Origin: Adiantum capillus-veneris
Taxonomy: Eukaryota > Streptophyta > Polypodiopsida > Polypodiales > Pteridaceae
Direction: 5' to 3'
Length of the DNA stretch: 64,000 nt
NCBI GenBank assembly: GCA_014529385.2
Contig: CM043960.1
Coordinates: 30,290,396 to 30,354,395, forward strand
The notes under the pieces are model-generated. The model saw nothing but the letters and a program-made list of their open reading frames with translations. It made no database searches and had not been told where the DNA came from. The translations under genes and the position numbers were made by a program. This document shows positions 21,025 through 32,739 of this stretch, one piece after another (the stretch's first letter is position 1; each line of letters opens with the position of its first letter).

Positions 21025-21854
21025 ACAAACCATGGGCAAACATGGCTACCTAGTGCAAAACAAGGCAACATGTAAGAAGGCTTCAAACTCTATGAGCCTT
21101 CACAAAAGGTGTCTCTAATCATGCATAGAGTCTCTGGTATCAATCTTGATCAATTTGGGCTAAATGTACATAATCGTGATTATTTACTTTTGGCTTAAAA
21201 TGAACAATTTTTTGCAATTTTTCAATAGTCAATCTTTTTGTGACATGTTTTGAGCCTCTAAGTCAAGTCAAACTTAATTTGACCTTAGTTCTCAAGAAAA
21301 TGTAAATAATCTGAGTTTTTGCCAACTCTTGAAAACTTACCTCAAATGCATCCTTATGCTTACCCACTGATTCATACAACTTTTATGAGCACAATCTCCA
21401 TCCAGTTTCAGTGATTGACGGTCTTTTGATGCTGTTTCAAGCCGCAGACCTGAAATTCTGTAACTTCACATAAACAACTCACATATGATTCTTTTGGAGT
21501 GAGCAATGATTTGAGATCCCATCTTGGATTCTACTTATCCTACTCCTAGGTTCTGCTGCAATTGGGTTGTGGAAGGTGTCCACAAACACTTGTTTTCATG
21601 TTGTTATGGTTTCCTGAGCATTGATCTTAAGACTTGTCTTGTCCATCAAGCATTCTCAAAATCCCAACCTAATCCTAGAATCCTACAAGGTACTTAGCAA
21701 GTACACTCTACTCCCAAGCTACCTCTACATAGCAAAAGACGACACTCTTAAGCTATGTGGTTTTAAAGAGAAAGTTTAACTTTAGGTGATCCTAGAGGAA
21801 GTTAAAGGACACTTACACTAGACGCTCTTATTTTCCCTAGTTTAGATCTACTCG
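21025..21854 (-). other. Leader copy left of the element-C LTR
   Basis: From about 21085 this segment is nearly identical to 27680-28385. It lies where the 5' leader of a minus-strand element should be, left of the PBS-like site at 21855. It contains one decayed copy (21166-21187) of the element-C palindrome. It is truncated on the left, where it meets the 1.5-kb repeat. No coding signal. Confidence 0.75.
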
Positions 21855-21872
21855 TCCCTGAAAACGGTGCCA
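21855..21872 (-). other. PBS-like site next to the element-C LTR
   Basis: The minus strand reads TGGCACCGTTTTCAGGGA, two bases after the LTR end. It keeps the TGGC-CCG frame of the tRNA-Asp-type sites of elements A and E with several changes. Its position between LTR and leader supports PBS identity. Confidence 0.65.
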
Positions 21873-21874
21873 AA

Positions 21875-22640
21875 TGTGGATGGACTTCCAGACTTCACTC
21901 TTATCTTATTGCAGACATAGCAAGAACCACGAACATAATTGTCAATCCATGGGATGAAGTTGACTCGACTAGTGCATGGAGGCTACAAGAGGGTGTCAAT
22001 CTCTTGGAAAGTATAAGACAAGTATATAAGAACTAAGCACACATGTTTATGGTTTCAAATCTCACTTTCAATAAGTAACAAAAAATGTAATTATTAACAG
22101 TAGTGAGATTTTGACCTAGTCGTTTTTGACCCCGAATGCATCTAAATGCTTATCAATGATGCCCCAATATCCCTCCTATACTTACTTAGTGATTTCCTAG
22201 CTTAAATTTCTACTTACGATGAAATTAGACCGTAGACCGGCGTCATCAAATGCTACAATTTATCATGGTATGTTTACGTCAATGCAAAGAGCTCTCACTT
22301 GTGTCTGTAACACAATAGATGGCACTACAATGTGATAACCGACAAGGGAGATAGAAGCAGAACAAGGAGAGAGGAGAGCACCATAAGCTCACGTTGTGTA
22401 TTTATTATCCAAAAACTTAATAAAAACTTTGCAAAGTTTTCTTTTATACCTTAGCCAAGGTTTCTTAGGAGCTCTAACCAAGGATTAACTGATATAATTT
22501 GGAAGCTTATAGCTTCGGCTCATAGATTACAATATCCACTCGTCAAATAGGAGTTACAATATTCCCGATTTATCAAAAGAATAAGTGTTTTTACAATGAA
22601 GCTCACAAAAAATGTTACATGGATTAGCTTGCTGCTAACA
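21875..22640 (-). repeat. LTR of element C, flanked by PPT and PBS
   Basis: The plus strand starts TGTGGATGG and ends GCTAACA (TG...CA on both strands). A minus-strand TATAAAAG lies near 22443-22450. The right flank is a polypurine tract (22641-22659), so the LTR is the 3' LTR of the element to its right. The left flank is a PBS and leader, so it is also the 5' LTR of a second truncated copy to its left. It is related to the LTR at 10462-11394. Confidence 0.82.
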
Positions 22641-22659
22641 TCTCCCCCCCCCCCCCCCG
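22641..22659 (-). other. Polypurine tract of element C
   Basis: The minus strand carries an unbroken run of 15 G followed by AGA directly before the LTR start (TGTTAGC). It would prime plus-strand cDNA synthesis. A G run of this length could form a G-quadruplex. Confidence 0.8.
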
Positions 22660-22693
22660 CCTAGCCTTGACTGTGTCGTCCCTTGACACTGTT

Positions 22694-22960
22694 TCATGGA
22701 ATGAAGTAGTCTTCAGGTTGACGGTTGTCGAAGCGGTCTTTAAGTGTTTGAAGAGCTTTTTGATATTGGATGTGCCGTTCTTTGTCAGAGACTTGCAAAA
22801 ATTGAGTAGTAACTCTATACTTTAGTTTTATGGCTGAATATCCGACAAACCTTGTAGTTAAATTGTTGATCACCGATCCAAAAATTTTTGTATGCCATGT
22901 GAAGAACCCGATGTAAAAGGCTTCTTCGAATGCCAACATATTGCTCGATGGCAATAACAT
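22694..22960 (-). pseudogene. C-terminal fragment of an element-C protein
   Basis: An 88-codon minus-strand frame ending 34 bp before the polypurine tract. Its tail (KERHIQYQKALQTLKDRFDN) is Lys/Arg-rich and resembles the tail of the 11434-11655 frame at the same place in element B. I do not recognise the protein; by position it is the last coding sequence before the 3' LTR. Confidence 0.45.
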
Positions 22961-24076
22961 GCATCTGGCATAGAAGCCGTAAAGAACTTCTTATGAAGGT
23001 TGCCCACTTAAATCATACCACAAGCCTTGATTACCTTCTAAAAAGGACATCCACGGGGATCCCGCTTGTTCAGGCTCATGAAAAACTTGGATACATGTGA
23101 GCAGCATTTTGCAAATTTTAAAAGGTATAAAAGACTGTTGGCTAAGGTATAAAAGATGATGAGGCTGAGGTTTATTTATGAAAAGTATGTAGTAGGGAAA
23201 TGAGGATCTAAATTAGGGTCTAATACCCGGATGATCAAAGGAAAAAACTCAGTGCAAAAAAAGTGCCTTTGAGATAAGCGCATTATTGTAGTACTTATTA
23301 GCATGGGAATTATTAATAAGGTACTCAAGGGATTATTTGATGATAGATATGGAATTAAAAACGCAACAAATATGAGAGGGTAGCATAATGGAACATTGGT
23401 TTGCTTGATGTAGTCCACTCAAGGTGCATAGGTCGTAGGAAAAAGAGTGTCTGATGCATATGTTTGATGATGGGACATCCTATATGCATACATAGAAATG
23501 CACGGGAAACAATATGTTGTGCAAGAAATATTTTGAGGGTTTTTTTTAGAAAGATGGTTTAGCTATAAACTCACTTGACATGGCTTTGCAAGCTGGCACC
23601 CCTTTAAGAATGGTTATTGTTGTCGAGGATATGCGCTCTCATATTACCGTGCACTGTGCATGAATGTTGGACTTTACGACACTCCACCAATTGTAAGTTA
23701 ATAGACTTCGACTCTTATGCTCATCTCATCCCCCATGAGCGACATGACTTAGATACGCTGAACTCTTCCAGCTTGAGAGTAAGCCTAGTAACTACGACTC
23801 TTAGCACAGAGTTTATCATGGCTTGAAGCTTTTGGACTAATGCTTTGCTCATTTTATGGCTCAACAACCCGACTTCGACTATGCCAAAGAGTGTTTTTTG
23901 CACCCTCGCGACTTGAGTTTTTACATTCTTGTGCTTACTAGAAACATATCTTCAAGTAAAAGTAAGCTTGAATCCTCAAAAAGAGGATTAGTGAAGGACC
24001 AAGTTGGCATTGAAGGTTTCTTTTGCCATACCTATTTTATCTTCTTTGAATCTGCATTTGTGTTGGTTGGGTTATC
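22961..24076 (-). other. Internal region of element C without clear gene
   Basis: AT-rich. Short frames on both strands show no recognisable motif, and no RT, RNase H or integrase motif was found on the minus strand. Blocks around 23160-23300 resemble 11690-11780 of element B, consistent with a shared 3' internal region. Confidence 0.5.
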
Positions 24077-26400
24077 CTACTTTAACTGTGAAGACTCCAT
24101 TATCTGTTTGATTCTCCAATTAGGCATGTTGATAGGATTCTTTGATGTTGTTGTAGGATTGTCATTTGGATTTTGACTAGGAGCATTGGAAGACTTAGGA
24201 ATCCAAATCTCTTGATGACCTTTGTATCTTCTTTGTTGACTTTGCTTCACTCTAGGTCTTGTTGAGTTCTTGAGATCTTCATGCAAGTTTGGTGTAGTTG
24301 CAGTTGGCTTGTGGTTGATTGGTAGCCAAATCTTTGTATAACCTGTGTAGAATCCTTGTCCAAGAGGAAGATTCTTTGAGATCCATCTTCATTATGTATC
24401 CTCTTGAAGGTTGTGGTAGACTTTAGCATCTTTCGATGTTGTTCTATTGTATATCTGCTTCTTAGGTATCCTAGGATATTGTCCAGGTTGATACCTTGTG
24501 GGCCTTCTTTCTTGGGAGGGACTTGACATTACTTCATATGCCCGTACCTGAGGTTTTGGTATCCATATAGTACTTCTGCTCCTTTCAGCTCCATTGTGAT
24601 GCTGTCCATCCCATGTGTTTGTTTTTTGTGTTGATTTCCTGTCTATCATCCAAACTGGATCATTGACTTTGACTAGATTACTCTGAACAAAAACTTGCTT
24701 TACTTTCTTTTGATTTCTTGACTACTTGGGCTGATATATCTTTGCTTTTTTGGGTGTCTCCTTAGAGGTTTCAGTTAGGTCAGCAATTGACTTGAAGTTT
24801 TGAAAGCCTGACTTGTTAGAAGTATCTGATCCAAGAGGGTTCTTTGAAGTAGTGTCATATATTGTCACACCTTTCATGCTAATCAGTGGAAGGTCCACTT
24901 TGGATTTACCTTTGTTTGCAAGATTTGTCATTGATTCTTGTGACTTTTGCAACTCTAAATCTATATTAATGGTATCTCTATGTGTTGTTTGCTAATACTT
25001 GGGAAAGATAGTATCAACATTGTATCTTCTCTATAGGCCTTGTGTTGGTCTAACCACTAATGTCTAAGGATGACATCTAAAAGAATTTCTTTTGAAGGCT
25101 TTATTTGAAACTCTACCTTCTCTTCATGCTTTTGGGTGCTAAGAATAACAACCATATATTCTTCGCTCGCAGCCTTACCTAGCATTGCTTTACTGTTCTA
25201 TTTTCCTGGAGTGATCTTGAGTATTCTTTGGATGCTATCTACAACCATACTACACTTTGCTTCTTTATCCAATAGGGCATTGCATCTGACACTTGCTCCA
25301 TTTATACTACTGAGGACTATAGCTATTCTCATTGGAGGTTCTATTGAAGATTTCTATCCTTCTTTTGTCACGGTCTCATCTTGATCTAAATTTGTCTCTA
25401 TGAGGGTGGCCTAAGACTCTATTTTCCAAACTGACTTTCATCACTTTATTTGGTTGGAAATGTTTGGATATTTGTACTTTATATTGGTTCCTTGGTGTCT
25501 CCAATTTTGATCTTCTTTACTTCTTGTCTTGGTGGCATTCTCTGCTCAATAGCTTTTGTGGTTGCTCTTTGCTCTGTTTGATCTGCACTTCTTGATGCGT
25601 GATTTGCTTTAAGCTCTTCTGAGGTTAAGTCCAATGGAGATGAATCATCTTCGAAAAGATTTTCTTTGGCATCAATCTCCATTTTAACTGTTCTTGAGGA
25701 CTTGTGCCTTTGTCCACAAGTGACCAGTCTTTATCTTCATTGTTTGTTGTTTTTGATGACTCCGTCATGTTTGAACTCCGTATCTCCAACATCATCTGGG
25801 CCATTGGCATTCCCACTATGATGTCATCTGGTATATCCTTTGTTGTGATCATGTGAAAATTGGGTTGTGATGATCTGTGAACCTATTTGAATGGCGGTGG
25901 AGATGATTTCTTAGCATTCTGCTTGTTTGTCTCCAGATATGCTGACAAATTCAGGAGCATCGTCCAGCTGTGGTTGGCCATATTTTTTTCAAGTGCCAAA
26001 AGAAATGAGGTTCTTATTTAACTAAAAATCTAGCTTTACTTCACTTTACAGTTTTTCTTTGTTTTCACTGGTGATGTTGCACTTGATCTTCTCAAGATTT
26101 CTTTCTGTACTGATTGATTATGTTGTGGCAGTGTCCTTGGGTTGAACTTTTTCTACATTGGCTTTGTCTTTATCACCTGCTTCCATTGATGTTGACTCAT
26201 ATGATTGTGATACTGCACCTTTTTCTTGTAATTATTGAGCATTGTTTGCTTGCATTTGAGTAACTTCTGATCTTAGAAGATCCAATGTACTTTCTGGCAG
26301 AATCTGTCTCTTCGGAGGAGATTTTGGTGGTGACCTTTGTGTAGCTTTTTGAACTTTAGCTTCCATTGACTTGGACCTATCAATCACCTGTTCTAGTAAT
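24077..26400 (-). pseudogene. Decayed Gag-like and protease-like region of element C
   Basis: Several minus-strand frames follow one another: 26400-25480 is Ser/Thr/Gln/Glu/Lys-rich (for example ENLFEDDSSPLDLTSEELK); about 25370-25250 has a retropepsin-like stretch (INGASVRCNALLDKEAKCSM, where an active protease would have D-[ST]-G-A); 24950-24077 is Ser/Pro/Lys/Gln-rich with the repeated phrase TIWIPK or EIWIPK. The order (acidic/polar protein, then a protease-like block) suggests a decayed gag-pro, but I recognise no capsid core or zinc knuckle. Frames are interrupted by several stops and shifts. With no RT or integrase in the 5.7 kb between leader and PPT, the element looks non-autonomous (inference). 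The protease-like call is tentative. Confidence 0.4.
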
Positions 26401-28385
26401 GAGGCTTTACATCATCTTCAAATAGTCTTTGACTTCAAGTTTAACATCCGTAGCGGTTTGTACAAGGTCCAGAACCTATTGGTATTCATTGTTGCCTATA
26501 TCTTGATATGCATATGTAAGCTTGGTGACATGTAATTGCTTGAACACTATGAGATATATCGGCTTTTGGTTTTTTGTGGAGATCAACTAAAACTTTTGTC
26601 CTTGATGACTTTTTAGCATTTTTTTGCCAAGTTGAATCATGATACACAACACAGGTAAAGCAAATCAATTTAAGCTCCCTAGAAAAGTTTCACAAAGTTT
26701 GGATAAATCCTGCTCAATTTGTCAACAATTTTGTGTCCGTAGACTGTCTTTACAAAATTGGCCACAATTTTCACTTTAAAGATCCAACTTTTACCAAATT
26801 TGATGTCAGTGTTCAATACAACATGATAAATTTTTTAGTATGCTTGGTTGGCCAAAAACACCTGAAAATTGGAGAAAAGTAAATAATCGTGACTATTTAC
26901 AATTATCAAATTTTAGCATATTTTTGACCATTTGAGTATACACACATGTTAAACACTTTAAATTAAGCCTCTGAGTCAAGTTTCACAAAATTTGAACAAG
27001 ATTTATCAAGCCAAACTTAATTTCTCAACAAACAGTACATTTTTTTCCAACTTTTTGGTTTGTTTTGTAATTTAAACTCTATGAGCCTTCATAATAGATG
27101 TTTGTAATCATGCATAGAGTCTTTGGTATCAATCTTGATCAATTTGAGCCAAATGTAAATAATCGCGATTATTTACTTTTGGCCTAAAATGAACAATTTT
27201 TGCAATGGTCTTTTTGTGACATGTTTTAAGCCTCTGAGTCAAGTTTCACAAAAATTGAACAAGATTTATTTAGTCAAGTTCAATTTCTTGACAACAATCA
27301 GTACAGAGTTTAGTTTTTATCAAATTTTTGGTATGTTTTGTGATCCAAACTCTATGAGCCTTCACAAAATATGTTTGTAATCATGCATAGAGTCTTTGGT
27401 ATCAATCTTGATCAATTTGACCCAAATGTAAATAATCACGATTATTTACTTTTGGCCTAAAATAAACAATTTTTGCAAATTTTTCAATGGTCAGTCTTTT
27501 TGTGAATTGTTTTAAGCCTTTGAGTCAAGTTTACAAAATTTGACAAAGATTTATCAAGTCAAACTCAATTTCTCGACAATTAGTACAGACTTCAGTGTTT
27601 ATCAAGTCAAACTCAATTTCTCGACAATTAGTACAGACTTCAGTGTTTATGAAGTTTTTGGTCTATTTTGTGATTCAAACTCTATGAGCCTTCACAAAAG
27701 ATGTTTCTAATCATGCATAGAGTCTCTGGTATCAATCTTGATCAATTTGAGCTAAATGTAAATAATCACGATTATTTACTTTTGGCCTAAAATGAACAAC
27801 TTTTTGCGATTTTTCAATAGTCAATCTTTTTGTGACATGTTTTGAGCTCTAAGTCAAGTCAAAACTAAATTTGACCTTAGTTCTCAAGAAAATGTAAATA
27901 ATCTGAGTTTTTGCCAACTCTTGAAAACTTACCTCAAATGGATCCTTATGCTTACCCACTGGTTCATACAGCTTTTATAAGCACAATCTCCATCCAATTT
28001 CAGTGGTTGACAGTCTTTTGATGTTGTTTCAAGCCGTAGACATGAAATTCTGTAACTTCACATAAACAACTCATATATGATTCTGTTGGAGTGAGCAATG
28101 ATTTGAGATCCATCTTGGGTTCTACTTATTCTACTCCTAGGTTCTGCAACAATTGGGTTATGGAAGGTGTCACAGACACTTGTTTTTGTGTTTTTATGGT
28201 TTCCTAAGCATTGATCTTAAGACTTTTCTTGTCCATCAACCATTCTCAAAATCGCAACCTAATCCTACAAGGTACTTAGCAAGTACAATCTATTCCCAAA
28301 CTACCTCTACACAGCAAAAGACAACACTTTTAAGCTATGCGGTTTTAAAGGGAAAGTTTAACTCTAGGTGATCCTAGAGGAAGAG
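26401..28385 (-). repeat. Leader of element C: about 275-330-bp tandem repeats, each with a palindrome
   Basis: The unit (ACTCTATGAGCCTTCACAAA, ATGCATAGAGTCT, the palindrome, TTTTTGTGACATGTTTT) recurs from about 26780 to 27900. The palindrome (half-site GTAAATAATCG plus its reverse complement) lies at 26879-26900, 27155-27176 (perfect), 27428-27449 and 27758-27779. The imperfect copies change the central CGCG to CACG or CGTG; the first also has one arm change. The last unit and following sequence (27680-28385) are nearly identical to 21085-21790 beside the LTR, identifying this as the 5' leader. It is truncated at 28385. Confidence 0.88.
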
Positions 28386-28447
28386 TAGAAACTAAGGTTT
28401 TTGAGGGTACCAAAGCACAAAGTAGCATATACATAAGTTTAGTTAGC

Positions 28448-28975
28448 ATGGATGACAATAATAAGGAGAGTAGAATGAATATTGACAGCTTTGATTTTGC
28501 ACATGAAGGTGCTATTGATGATGCCCCAATGTTTGTGAACTATCTTGTTACTAGGTTGCAACAAGCTGAGAGCAACCAGGCCTTGAAAGCTGAACTTACT
28601 CAACAACTTCGTGCTTATGGGATCTCCCTACCTCTCCCAAGGCTCAACAAGAAGATCTCTCCAATAAGAGAAGAGGAGGAATCCAATGAACAAGAAATAA
28701 GTGAATCTCCAAATTCCTTTGAAGATGTGGCTCCACAAAGACGACAGTCTCGACGATCCCCAACTCCTCCCAAGAGGAAAAGATCATCATATAGTCCTTC
28801 TCCTCATCACCCTGAAAGGGAAGAGGGGGAACAAAGGAAGAAAAAGGCAAGAAAGAGGTCACCCTCTTCTTCTTCTTCATCACCTTCCTCCTCTTCTAAT
28901 GAAAGCAGCGGCTATTCTCCTAGAGAATACAAGAGGAGAGGAAATCACAAATCTTATCCTTCTTGGAAAATGTGA
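28448..28975 (+). CDS. SR/RS-rich ORF, possible Gag N-terminus
   Basis: A 175-codon plus-strand frame. Residues 20-65 look helical (APMFVNYLVTRLQQAESNQA), followed by an acidic stretch and then a strongly basic Ser/Arg/Pro/Lys-rich region with a poly-Ser run (PSSSSSSPSSSS region). I do not recognise a family. It ends at SYPSWKM, and element-D gag on the same strand begins near 32157 with KRSHKLKKFKEG, so it may be the N-terminal part of that Gag, separated by a 3.2-kb insertion (inference). The open frame continues in another phase (28701-29060) with similar low complexity. The alternative is a chance low-complexity frame. Confidence 0.4.
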   Translation: MDDNNKESRMNIDSFDFAHEGAIDDAPMFVNYLVTRLQQAESNQALKAELTQQLRAYGISLPLPRLNKKISPIREEEESNEQEISESPNSFEDVAPQRRQSRRSPTPPKRKRSSYSPSPHHPEREEGEQRKKKARKRSPSSSSSSPSSSSNESSGYSPREYKRRGNHKSYPSWKM

Positions 28976-31526
28976 GGTTCCCACCCCATTACCATATCCA
29001 TTTGGAAAAAGGAGGGTACCTGACAGGTCGCTAGGCCCTAATCGATTGAGAAAAGCATAGTCAGATATACAAGATTTTTGATGGACAGACTCTTATCATC
29101 AAGTAACTTGAGTCGAAGCCATTGAAAATGGATCCTACCCCTATCTCGCAGGGAAAGCATGAACTAACACAATATTGTGATGTTCCTAGTTCTCACCTTC
29201 CAAAAGAGAGAAACCCCAAATGCCTTTTTCCCCATAATTTTCAGAGGCACGTACAGTTGGGACTTCTCGACTCTTGGCACAATGAGTCTCTAGTTTCGCT
29301 TCTTCTATCAATGAGGAGTGGAGAGTTTTTCAACTAATTGAGACCACCTATCCTTGACTAGCAACCTGAGCCAGTCCCCACTTTCCGCCCCCACACTCAC
29401 ACTTTGTTTTGCTTGTTTTCTAATTACGACCACATGATTGTTCATACACGAAGTTCCTTTTTATGATTTCCATCACAAGTTCGTAAAGACAACCCTTCAA
29501 CCATTATCAAATCGGCACCAAGACAATCTTTCCTAGAAGAAAAACAACATACGACTCTTCTTCATTTAAATATCCAAATCCCAAGAGTTCACTCCTCTTG
29601 GAGAGAGTTTATAGCCCCTCGTGTCTTTAGTGGCCCATACAGCTAAATTGTCGTGCAACTTGGGTACAAACCCACAGTGACTAACTTGCAACCTGGGCAC
29701 CAACCCGCAAGTATTATCTTGCATTCTGGGCATCAACCTGCAAGATGTGTGCAATCATATGCACTGTTTTAGCGTTCACTCCGCTAAGCTCTCCTCCCTG
29801 GATATCAAAGGGAGTTTTCACTATATCAGTATGGATTTTTAAATGAAGAAGATTCTAGAGTTCTTCTACTAGGCAAACATTCCTTTCCTATGAGAAAACA
29901 GACTACTTTCTAAATAGTCTTTCCCTATTAATACAACTTAAGAAAATGAACAAGTTCAATTGATGTGGTTTCAAATTGGGAATGACCCCATGTTTAGGTA
30001 GTTTTCCCCTTCCTATTAACTCATGATGCAAGGAATAAAAAGAAATTTCCTACCTGTTCATGAGCAATAACGTCACTTCGTGGGATAAGTGGCACATCCT
30101 CATTCATTGGGGCATTACCTTTGCCTTTACCATCACTGGTTTCGGCTTTGTGATCGTGTGATCCACCATAGTGAGTTCTTTGGGGTGCATGTCTCACTAC
30201 TTGGGTTAGAAAACTCCAAAGAACGGAAGGCTATGTGTGATGAACCATTTTCCACACCAATAATGAGTAACATTCACAAGTATTATGAGAAGGAGTAAAC
30301 CTAATCTTACCCATAACAATGAGCTATTTGAGACAACTTCTACGTCTAGGGAAGTGCAAGCTCTCAAGAACTTAAGATGGTGATTCATGCCATAACCTCC
30401 CTCAAGTAGAGAATTGACTTGGGTTATGGATAACCACACATACTTGCATAAAACTTTCATAGAAAAGAGGAAAAAAATAACTTCACATAACTAAGTATTT
30501 CAAGAGAGGATTATGGTTAGAGAAGATCAATCAACATGCTAATTAGGCTTAAGTGAATTAGAGAAGGAAAATTCTTTCCCTATAATTTATGTTTCTAATG
30601 ATACATAAGAAGAGGTTAATTCTTCTTAATCTAGACACTTAATTATGAGTGAAAGAAAAGACTATAATCTCCTTATAAATACTTTATAGGATTACCATAA
30701 CCAAGCATGCATAATCCTCTTGTACTCATCATAAGCTTACCATAACAAGCATCTACCATATGCAATATGAGGTCATATTCTTGCATCAATTAGGTACATC
30801 AATTTAATGTACAAAGAAAGATTATAACCATGCATAGACTAGGGCAGAAAGAGAAGTCAATTCAACTTTACTATGCATAGATTATGTGCAATTTGATTAG
30901 TGCAATAGGAGACCCTAATCATGCATCACTTTAATGTACAAAGAAGATTACAATCGTGCATCAATTTTAGTGCAAAAGAGATCGATTTTGCCCTTATTAT
31001 GCATCAAATTAATGAACAAAAGTAGATCAATTTCTAAAAAATGTGCATTAATTTCTATGAAAACCAAGGGTTTAATTTCACTTTGATTATGCTACAATTA
31101 AGTGCACAAAGGAAAAAAGAACAAAATTCATTACTATGCACTAATATGCATGAGTGAAAAAGAAACAGCTCATCACCGAGATGTATTTCTATGCATCAAT
31201 CAAGAGAGCAATTTAACTTTACTATGCATTATTATGCATAAATCAAGAGAATTGAATCTCCTTGAGAGATTAAGGTTTCATAATTCTCCTTAATCCAACA
31301 AGAGAGGGTGTGATCAATAGATGAGAGGCTATTGACATTCACACACACATTGAGAGACACTATGGAATATAAATTGTTGTAACCAGCTAGCATAGAGCAG
31401 TACTAGGATAGGCTCGACATAGGACCTCTAGAGAAAAGAGGCTATGGAGAAATAGGATTAGAATAACTTGAAATATCTATTTCCACAAGGGAGTTAGCGC
31501 TAGTTTTTTCCTATCTTGAGGGGGGG
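28976..31526. other. Non-coding repeat-rich stretch
   Basis: No gene is supported. A plus-strand frame at 29122-29337 is unrecognised. At 29655-29744 there are about 2.7 copies of a 33-bp unit (GCAACCTGGGCACCAACCCG and variants). From about 30750 to 31260 the AT-rich sequence repeats the words ATGCATCAATTTAATG and GTACAAAG at irregular intervals, like a very decayed tandem repeat. The stretch ends in a purine run (GAGGGGGGG, 31518-31526). Confidence 0.55.
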
Positions 31527-32130
31527 TGTGGTGGCCTAGTCCATACTCTCTAGCCCATACCTAACCACACCTCACTAGCCTCCCCATGCTACACCTCTCT
31601 AGTCCATACTTAGCCTCCATGCCACACTCCCACACTTGACCCAACACTTGGCACAAGACTACCTATGTGCATGACCCATGGCCACACATGATGGGGATAC
31701 ATGACCATGCATGCACACCCATGACCATGCATACCCATACATGCACATGCACATCTATGCCATACACATACCTTAGGAATTTGTGAACCTTAGGCTAACT
31801 TGATCTATACTAACCCAATTTAAATTCTGAAACTTGCTAACTCGAGACAAACCTGTAGGTGACAGACACAATTAACTACCATAAATAGCAGCCTCTGACG
31901 TCTGGATCCTATTTTTTTGGAAATCTGGGTCGGTGCACAGTTGACTAGCCAGTCGATCCTAGACCATTCTGGGGGTCAAAAACTTTCTATTTTTGGAAAT
32001 TTTTCACAAAAATTGAATTTGACTAGAATTAAAAGTTCTGCAAGGATCACAACGCAAAAATGATATCTGATTATTGAAACCTGATAAAAATAGCATCTTT
32101 TGCCAAACTGATGTTTAGGCTTAAAATTTT
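31527..32130 (+). repeat. Possible LTR preceded by a polypurine tract
   Basis: A GAGGGGGGG run is followed directly by TGTGGTGGCCTAG, the usual PPT/LTR junction for a plus-strand 3' LTR. The far end may be near 32130 (TTTTACA). The first 250 bp is unusually C- and CA-rich (CCATAC, CATGCACA words). No second copy is found in the window, so the call is tentative. Confidence 0.35.
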
Positions 32131-32156
32131 ACATAGGTAACCCTCTTCTAGGGGAA

Positions 32157-32729
32157 GTGGAGACCTTACAAAAAAGGTCCCACAAGCTTAAGAAGTTCAA
32201 AGAGGGACGAAAGAGTATCTCTTTTCTCATCTATGATGGCACCTTTGGTGCTACTGACAAAGTATTGGCCTTTATCCAGCAAGTTGATGTGGCCTTTGGA
32301 GAAGACGAGGACTTCACTGAATCCTTCAAGCTATGTCATGTAGCTATGCAATTTCAAAAATTTGCTTGTCAATGGTGGGCTAGCCTTTGTGATAGCGATG
32401 AAGCTCCAAAAACATGGAAGACCCTACAAGTTTCCATCATGAAGAAATTCCTTGCAAGCGACACCAAAGATAAAGTGCTCACCAAATGGCAGAGTTTGAA
32501 GCTACTCTCCAACGAGACTATCCACAAATATGTGGACAAGTTTTGGGATTTGCATTTCAAAGCTATATTCTTTCAAAACATAGACTTTGCTGAGCAAAAG
32601 CAACAATTTTGTGCGAGATTACCTGAAGAAATGGCCGAGTATGTCAACTCCCAATGGCCTAGCTCTATCACTGAAGTCATCCACCACACTATGGTTGCAT
32701 CTCAAATCAATTTCCAACAAGGGGCTTAA
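32157..32729 (+). pseudogene. gag: Gag of element D (partial)
   Basis: A 190-codon frame with the Ty3 Gag core: SFLIYDGTFGATDKVLAFIQ, then MQFQKFACQWWASL, a TWKTLQVSIMKKFL block and YVDKFWDLHF. The W-W and F-x-x-F spacing is that of Retrotrans_gag domains. Gag would assemble the particle. The frame stops early (QINFQQGA); the Lys/Asn-rich tail and a zinc knuckle continue in other frames. The start may not be the true Gag start; an SR-rich ORF at 28448 may be its N-terminus. Confidence 0.75.
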
Positions 32730-32739
32730 AGGAATGTCA

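Noticed and set aside
31527-32130. 5' LTR of element D
   Set aside because: A matching 3' copy is not found after 41755 and the following bases do not form a recognisable PBS. It is kept only as a possible LTR of another element.
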